A stretch of DNA of 64,000 bases from Andeanibacterium fulvum. GTDB lineage: Bacteria > Pseudomonadota > Alphaproteobacteria > Sphingomonadales > Sphingomonadaceae. Below are positions 61,063 through 64,000 of the stretch, piece by piece (the first letter of the stretch is position 1; every line of letters begins with the position of its first letter). The notes beneath the pieces were generated by a model. The model was not told where the DNA came from. It ran no database searches and saw only the letters and a program-made list of their open reading frames with translations. The DNA lies in contig NZ_JBANRM010000002.1 of NCBI RefSeq assembly GCF_037154085.1, positions 620,001 to 684,000 of the forward strand, written 5' to 3'. Made by a program: the position numbers and the translations under genes.

Positions 61063-62285
61063 GATGCCTGCCTTTTCGTCCGGCGCAGATGGGCGCGCGC
61101 CTGTTCGCCTTCATTGTCGGCGCTCATCAGGCTGCGCAGAATGCCTTCGCGAATCCCGCGATCGGCTACCCCAAGCCTCTCGGCGGGCCAAATGTCCAGA
61201 ATCGATTCGAGAATCGCACAGCCGGCCACCACCAGATCGGCCCTTTCGTTGCCGATGCAGGGCAATTGCCGCCGCTCGGCCGGAGAAAGAGTGGACAGCC
61301 TGCCGCTGATGGAGCGCATCGAATCGGCCGGTACGATCAGGCCATCCACGGCCTTGCGGTCATATTGCGGCAGGTCGAGATGGACGCTGGCCAGTGTCGT
61401 CACTGTGCCGCTGGTGCCCAGCAGCCGCAGATCGGGCGCGCGGGCGGAGGCAATGCGCTCCGCGAAGGGGGCAAAGCTCTCGCTCACCAGCCGGCGCATT
61501 TCGGCATAGCGCGCTTCCCGCTTCTGGGCGGAGGATTCGTCATGCCCGCAGGTTTCCGTGAGCGACACCACACCCCAGGGAACGCTCTGCCAGTCGACGA
61601 TCTCTGGGATCGGGCCGCCCTGCTCGATCAGCACGAGTTCGGTCGACCCGCCGCCGATATCGAAGATCACGGCCGGTCCCTTGCCGTCTTCCAGCAGGAT
61701 GTGGCAGCCCAACACGGCGAGGCGGGCTTCTTCCTCGGCAGTGATGACATTGAGCACGATGCCTGTTTCGCGCTTCACCCGCTCGATGAATTCCTGGCCA
61801 TTGGTGGCGCGGCGGCAGGCTTCTGTCGCGACCGAGCGGGCGAGGTGGACATTGCGGCGCTTGAGCTTTTCGGAACAGACGCGCAGCGCGCCGACGGCCC
61901 GGTCCATTGCCTCGTCCGATAGGCGGCCGGTCTGCGCCAGGCCTTCGCCCAGCCGCACTACGCGGCTGAAGGCATCGATGACGGTGAAATTATTGCCGGA
62001 AGGCCGCGCGATCAGCAGGCGGCAATTATTGGTGCCCAGATCGATCGCAGCATAGGAATTTCGCGGAAGCATTCCGCCGCGGGGGGCCGGACTGGGCTGA
62101 AACATGGCGGGCTTGGCGCGTGCGCTGCCGGGTTCGGGCGCATTGGCCCTTGCTTCCTGCTTGTCGCCGGAAGCGCGGGATTGCTTGCCTTCCGGTCCGG
62201 CGCTGCGGGATTTGCCCTGCCGCTTGCCCCGGCCCGATCGTCGCGCAGCGGCCCGCTGCCTGTCCGGCGGAGAGATATCCGCCAT
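61059..62285 (-). CDS. Ppx/GppA family exopolyphosphatase/guanosine-pentaphosphatase-like protein
   Basis: A 408-residue ASKHA-fold phosphatase. YAAIDLGTNNCRLLIA (~residue 78) is the first phosphate loop; later VIFDIGGGSTELVLIEQG and ATEACRRATNGQEF match the family. The ~70-residue N-terminus is low-complexity and rich in Ala, Arg, Lys, Gly and Ser, unusual for the group. Substrate (polyphosphate or pppGpp) cannot be told. If the internal Met at ~residue 71 (MLPRNSYAAIDLG) is the start, the extension vanishes. Coupled to rlmE. Confidence 0.9.
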   Translation of the reverse strand: MADISPPDRQRAAARRSGRGKRQGKSRSAGPEGKQSRASGDKQEARANAPEPGSARAKPAMFQPSPAPRGGMLPRNSYAAIDLGTNNCRLLIARPSGNNFTVIDAFSRVVRLGEGLAQTGRLSDEAMDRAVGALRVCSEKLKRRNVHLARSVATEACRRATNGQEFIERVKRETGIVLNVITAEEEARLAVLGCHILLEDGKGPAVIFDIGGGSTELVLIEQGGPIPEIVDWQSVPWGVVSLTETCGHDESSAQKREARYAEMRRLVSESFAPFAERIASARAPDLRLLGTSGTVTTLASVHLDLPQYDRKAVDGLIVPADSMRSISGRLSTLSPAERRQLPCIGNERADLVVAGCAILESILDIWPAERLGVADRGIREGILRSLMSADNEGEQARAHLRRTKRQAS

Positions 62286-62439
62286 ACTCGAATTCTTTCT
62301 TGTTCTTATGCCCGCCCTTCAAAGGGGGGTACCTGCCGTCCAAGCTAGCGCCATGCGGGGTAGGGAGCAAGCGGCGCGAAAGAACAGGGCAAGGTGGGGT
62401 TGACCAAGCGGGGAAGCAGCCGTAGAGGCCGCCCCGCAC

Positions 62440-62513
62440 TGCCCCGTCGTCTAATGGTAAGACTACGGATTCTGATTCCGTCTATCGAGGTTCGAATCCT
62501 CGCGGGGCATCCA
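62440..62513 (+). tRNA. tRNA-Gln (anticodon CTG)
   Basis: Acceptor arms TGCCCCG (62440-62446) and CGGGGCA (62503-62509) pair fully, with encoded CCA at 62511-62513. D-arm CGTCTAATGGTAAG, anticodon arm ACGGA-ttCTGat-TCCGT, T-arm GAGG-TTCGAAT-CCTC. The loop reads TTCTGAT, so the anticodon is CTG. It is followed at once by an integrase gene. Confidence 0.95.
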
Positions 62514-62525
62514 ATCTTCTTCGCA

Positions 62526-63605
62526 TTATCCAGTCCTTTCAGGGGTTTGGGATTTCGCGCTGGCTAACCTTTTGGAATGGTTAGCCATTACCTTGCTCAT
62601 TGCGGCGTCTGCGCGGGCTGCGTGGGAATCGTCTCCGGCGTAGCGGCGGTACTCTTTCACGGTCTTGTGGCCGGTGATCGCCATGCCTTCTTCGTCGGTG
62701 CAGCCTGCTTCGCGGCAGCGCCTTGCGGCTGATTTTCTCAGGCCGTGGGGGGAGCAGTGGGGCAGGCCGGCTTCGACGCAGGCCTTCTTGATCATCTGGT
62801 AGAAGCTCTTCGGCGTGATCACGTCGCCGCGTCGCGACTCCAGCAGGTAGGTGTTTCCAAGCGGGCCGGCTTCCAGCGCCTGGCGGAGGGGCTCCACCAC
62901 GGGCACGCTCACGGCGTTGCTCGTCTTGCTCTGCATCAGGTCAATACGATCGCCGGCGATGGCCTGGTGCGTCATGGTGCGGATGTCGCCGCTGCGCTGT
63001 GCGCCGTAGAGCAGCAAGGCGAAGGCGAGGCGTTCCCTGGTGCCCAGCGGCCAGCGCGCTTCGTATGCGGCCAGTTCTTCCTCGGTCCAGCGGTGGTAGC
63101 CTTCGCTGTTTGCCACCCTGGGCGGTTTGGTGTCCTTGATCGGATCGAAATTGTAGGGGACGATCTTTGCCCGCCGGGCGACGATGAACAGCTGAGTGAG
63201 CAGCTTGCGCAGGCGGATGGCGGCATGCGGTGTTTCGCGCATCGCGGTCATCAACCGGGAAATCCGGTGCGCATCGAAGCGCATCATCGGATCTTCGCCG
63301 AAGGCCGCGCGGAAACGTTCCAGCACGCCGCGATAGACCACCTGCGTTGCAGGGCGCAGATCGAGGAAGGCCGTGTCCGCGTAATAGCGGGCGATCACAT
63401 CGGAGACGCTGCCCGGCCGGACGCGATCCACGCCCACACGCAAAGGCTCTGCCTCAAGGCAGGCGGCATATTCCCGCTCGAACTCCTTCGTGCCGTAGGG
63501 CGCCTTGAAATAGTGCGTGTCATAGCCCTTGCGGCGGAAACGCCAGCGGCGCTTGCCGTGGCGATCCTTGAAGCTGGTGACGTAAGGATAGGTTTTGCGC
63601 TTCAT
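62526..63605 (-). CDS. Tyrosine recombinase/phage integrase next to tRNA-Gln
   Basis: A 359-residue integrase. Start at 63605 (MKRKTYPYVTSFKDRHGKRRWRFRRKG). N-terminal DNA-binding and SAM-like core (DVIARYYADTAFLDLRPATQVVYRGVLERF), then the catalytic R-H-R-Y set: Arg in GAQRSGDIRTM, His-x-x-Arg in SPHGLRKSAARR, GHK, and Tyr in VKEYRRYAG. It reads toward the tRNA, ending 13 bases past its CCA. The larger frame to 63932 overlaps two small genes and is a shadow. The window edge hides most of the element. Confidence 0.92.
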   Translation of the reverse strand: MKRKTYPYVTSFKDRHGKRRWRFRRKGYDTHYFKAPYGTKEFEREYAACLEAEPLRVGVDRVRPGSVSDVIARYYADTAFLDLRPATQVVYRGVLERFRAAFGEDPMMRFDAHRISRLMTAMRETPHAAIRLRKLLTQLFIVARRAKIVPYNFDPIKDTKPPRVANSEGYHRWTEEELAAYEARWPLGTRERLAFALLLYGAQRSGDIRTMTHQAIAGDRIDLMQSKTSNAVSVPVVEPLRQALEAGPLGNTYLLESRRGDVITPKSFYQMIKKACVEAGLPHCSPHGLRKSAARRCREAGCTDEEGMAITGHKTVKEYRRYAGDDSHAARADAAMSKVMANHSKRLASAKSQTPERTG

Positions 63606-63832
63606 CGGCTGCCGTAGGCCTCGATACGGGTGTCCAGATCGTCCTCGGCCTCCACCACGTGGGCGAGGATGGGTGAGATGGTGAAAGTGAGGCCGCCGAG
63701 CGCATCCACGCGGCCACGGAAGGACACGCCTTCTTCTCGCGCTACCCGCGCCATGCGGCGCAGATCCCGTTCGGAGAGGAGCGCGCGCCTGCTCTTGCGC
63801 GGTAGCGCGGGGATGCTGGCGTGGGCGTTCAA
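63602..63832 (-). CDS. Small protein of the integrated element, TTG start
   Basis: A 76-residue protein of unknown function. The TTG at 63832 is preceded by AGGAGG at seven bases and overlaps the upstream gene's TGA (TTGA), so the unusual start is well supported. Its sequence has a basic patch (PALPRKSRRALLSERDLRRMARVAREEGVS) and an acidic C-terminus (VVEAEDDLDTRIEAYGSR). Its stop overlaps the integrase start. It may be a DNA-binding regulator or an excisionase-like helper; this is a guess. Confidence 0.7.
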   Translation of the reverse strand: MNAHASIPALPRKSRRALLSERDLRRMARVAREEGVSFRGRVDALGGLTFTISPILAHVVEAEDDLDTRIEAYGSR

Positions 63833-64000
63833 AGCAATGCCTCCTGACAGCCGGCAGAGGCTCGTTCTTCCTGCAGCAGGCGGAGCGCGGCCCATTGATC
63901 CTCGTAAGCCGGATAGTCGGCATCGCGCTCAAGGCGGCGGCGGCAGGCGGGAATCCAGCGGTGGCGGGTGTCGTGCTGGCCGGGTTGCCAGATCACGAGG
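63829..64000 (-). CDS. Unidentified gene of the integrated element (5' truncated by window edge)
   Basis: At least 56 codons run in from the right edge to the TGA at 63829-63831: ...VIWQPGQHDTRHRWIPACRRRLERDADYPAYEDQWAALRLLQEE..., in part. The segment is rich in Arg and Asp and helical. I recognise no family. It is translationally coupled to the next small gene. Confidence 0.6.
   Translation of the reverse strand, partial: LVIWQPGQHDTRHRWIPACRRRLERDADYPAYEDQWAALRLLQEERASAGCQEALL

Overview
This 64 kb window is a high-GC bacterial chromosome segment carrying almost only core genes. Gene content and order point to an alphaproteobacterium of the order Sphingomonadales (Novosphingobium / Erythrobacter-like). 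The evidence is the dnaA - rpsT - mutM - ubiE - ubiB - coaBC - dut neighbourhood that recurs near the replication origin of alphaproteobacteria, SecB and Tim44-like genes side by side, 2-methoxy-benzoquinol methylation (UbiE), a VPxP/PEP-CTERM-like surface protein, and dispersed sphingomonad-type REP palindromes. The genus is inference; no rRNA lies in the window.

Layout. 0-8.5 kb: the end of dapE, a dicarboxylate/amino-acid symporter, a dapB - K+ channel - nth operon, a sirtuin, a MoeB/ThiF-type adenylyltransferase, dnaA and rpsT. 8.7-18.3 kb: mutM, a drug/metabolite exporter, ubiE-ubiB, two tandem paralogous membrane proteins, coaBC with a large acidic insertion, dut and a PilZ protein. 18.4-25.4 kb: cell-envelope and export functions (DUF4136 lipoprotein, trpS, murJ, secB, Tim44-like protein, mltA, Smr). 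25.4-27.4 kb: a three-gene haem operon (cytochrome b561, a second b-type-like membrane protein, an octahaem cytochrome c) behind an FNR/FixK-like box. 27.6-35.6 kb: a DbpA-type RNA helicase, ahpF/ahpC, aroC, ruvA, a REP-flanked GIY-YIG nuclease, a small membrane ORF and ruvB. 35.8-44.6 kb: a serine-run surface protein, a rhodanese, two tandem four-helix membrane proteins, acnA, an EamA exporter and an L,D-transpeptidase.

44.6-45.7 kb holds no convincing protein gene. It is a cluster of inverted repeats plus a near-consensus minus-strand promoter feeding a strongly foldable sequence, a candidate non-coding RNA. 45.7-51.4 kb: a second L,D-transpeptidase, an ispG - five-residue-repeat protein - GNAT operon, an SMP-30 lactonase and a KefC-type antiporter. 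51.4-58.4 kb: a seven-gene minus-strand operon (DUF4129 - DUF4350 - MoxR - DUF58 - SpoIIM - RDD - GNAT). 58.5-62.3 kb: pheA, a membrane-anchored cytochrome c, rlmE and a Ppx/GppA phosphatase.

The right edge (62.44 kb onward) is the start of an integrated element. A tRNA-Gln(CTG) gene is followed at once by a tyrosine recombinase and two small tightly overlapping genes; the rest of the element lies outside the window.

All functional calls are from reading motifs by eye. No homology search, covariance model or gene finder was run.
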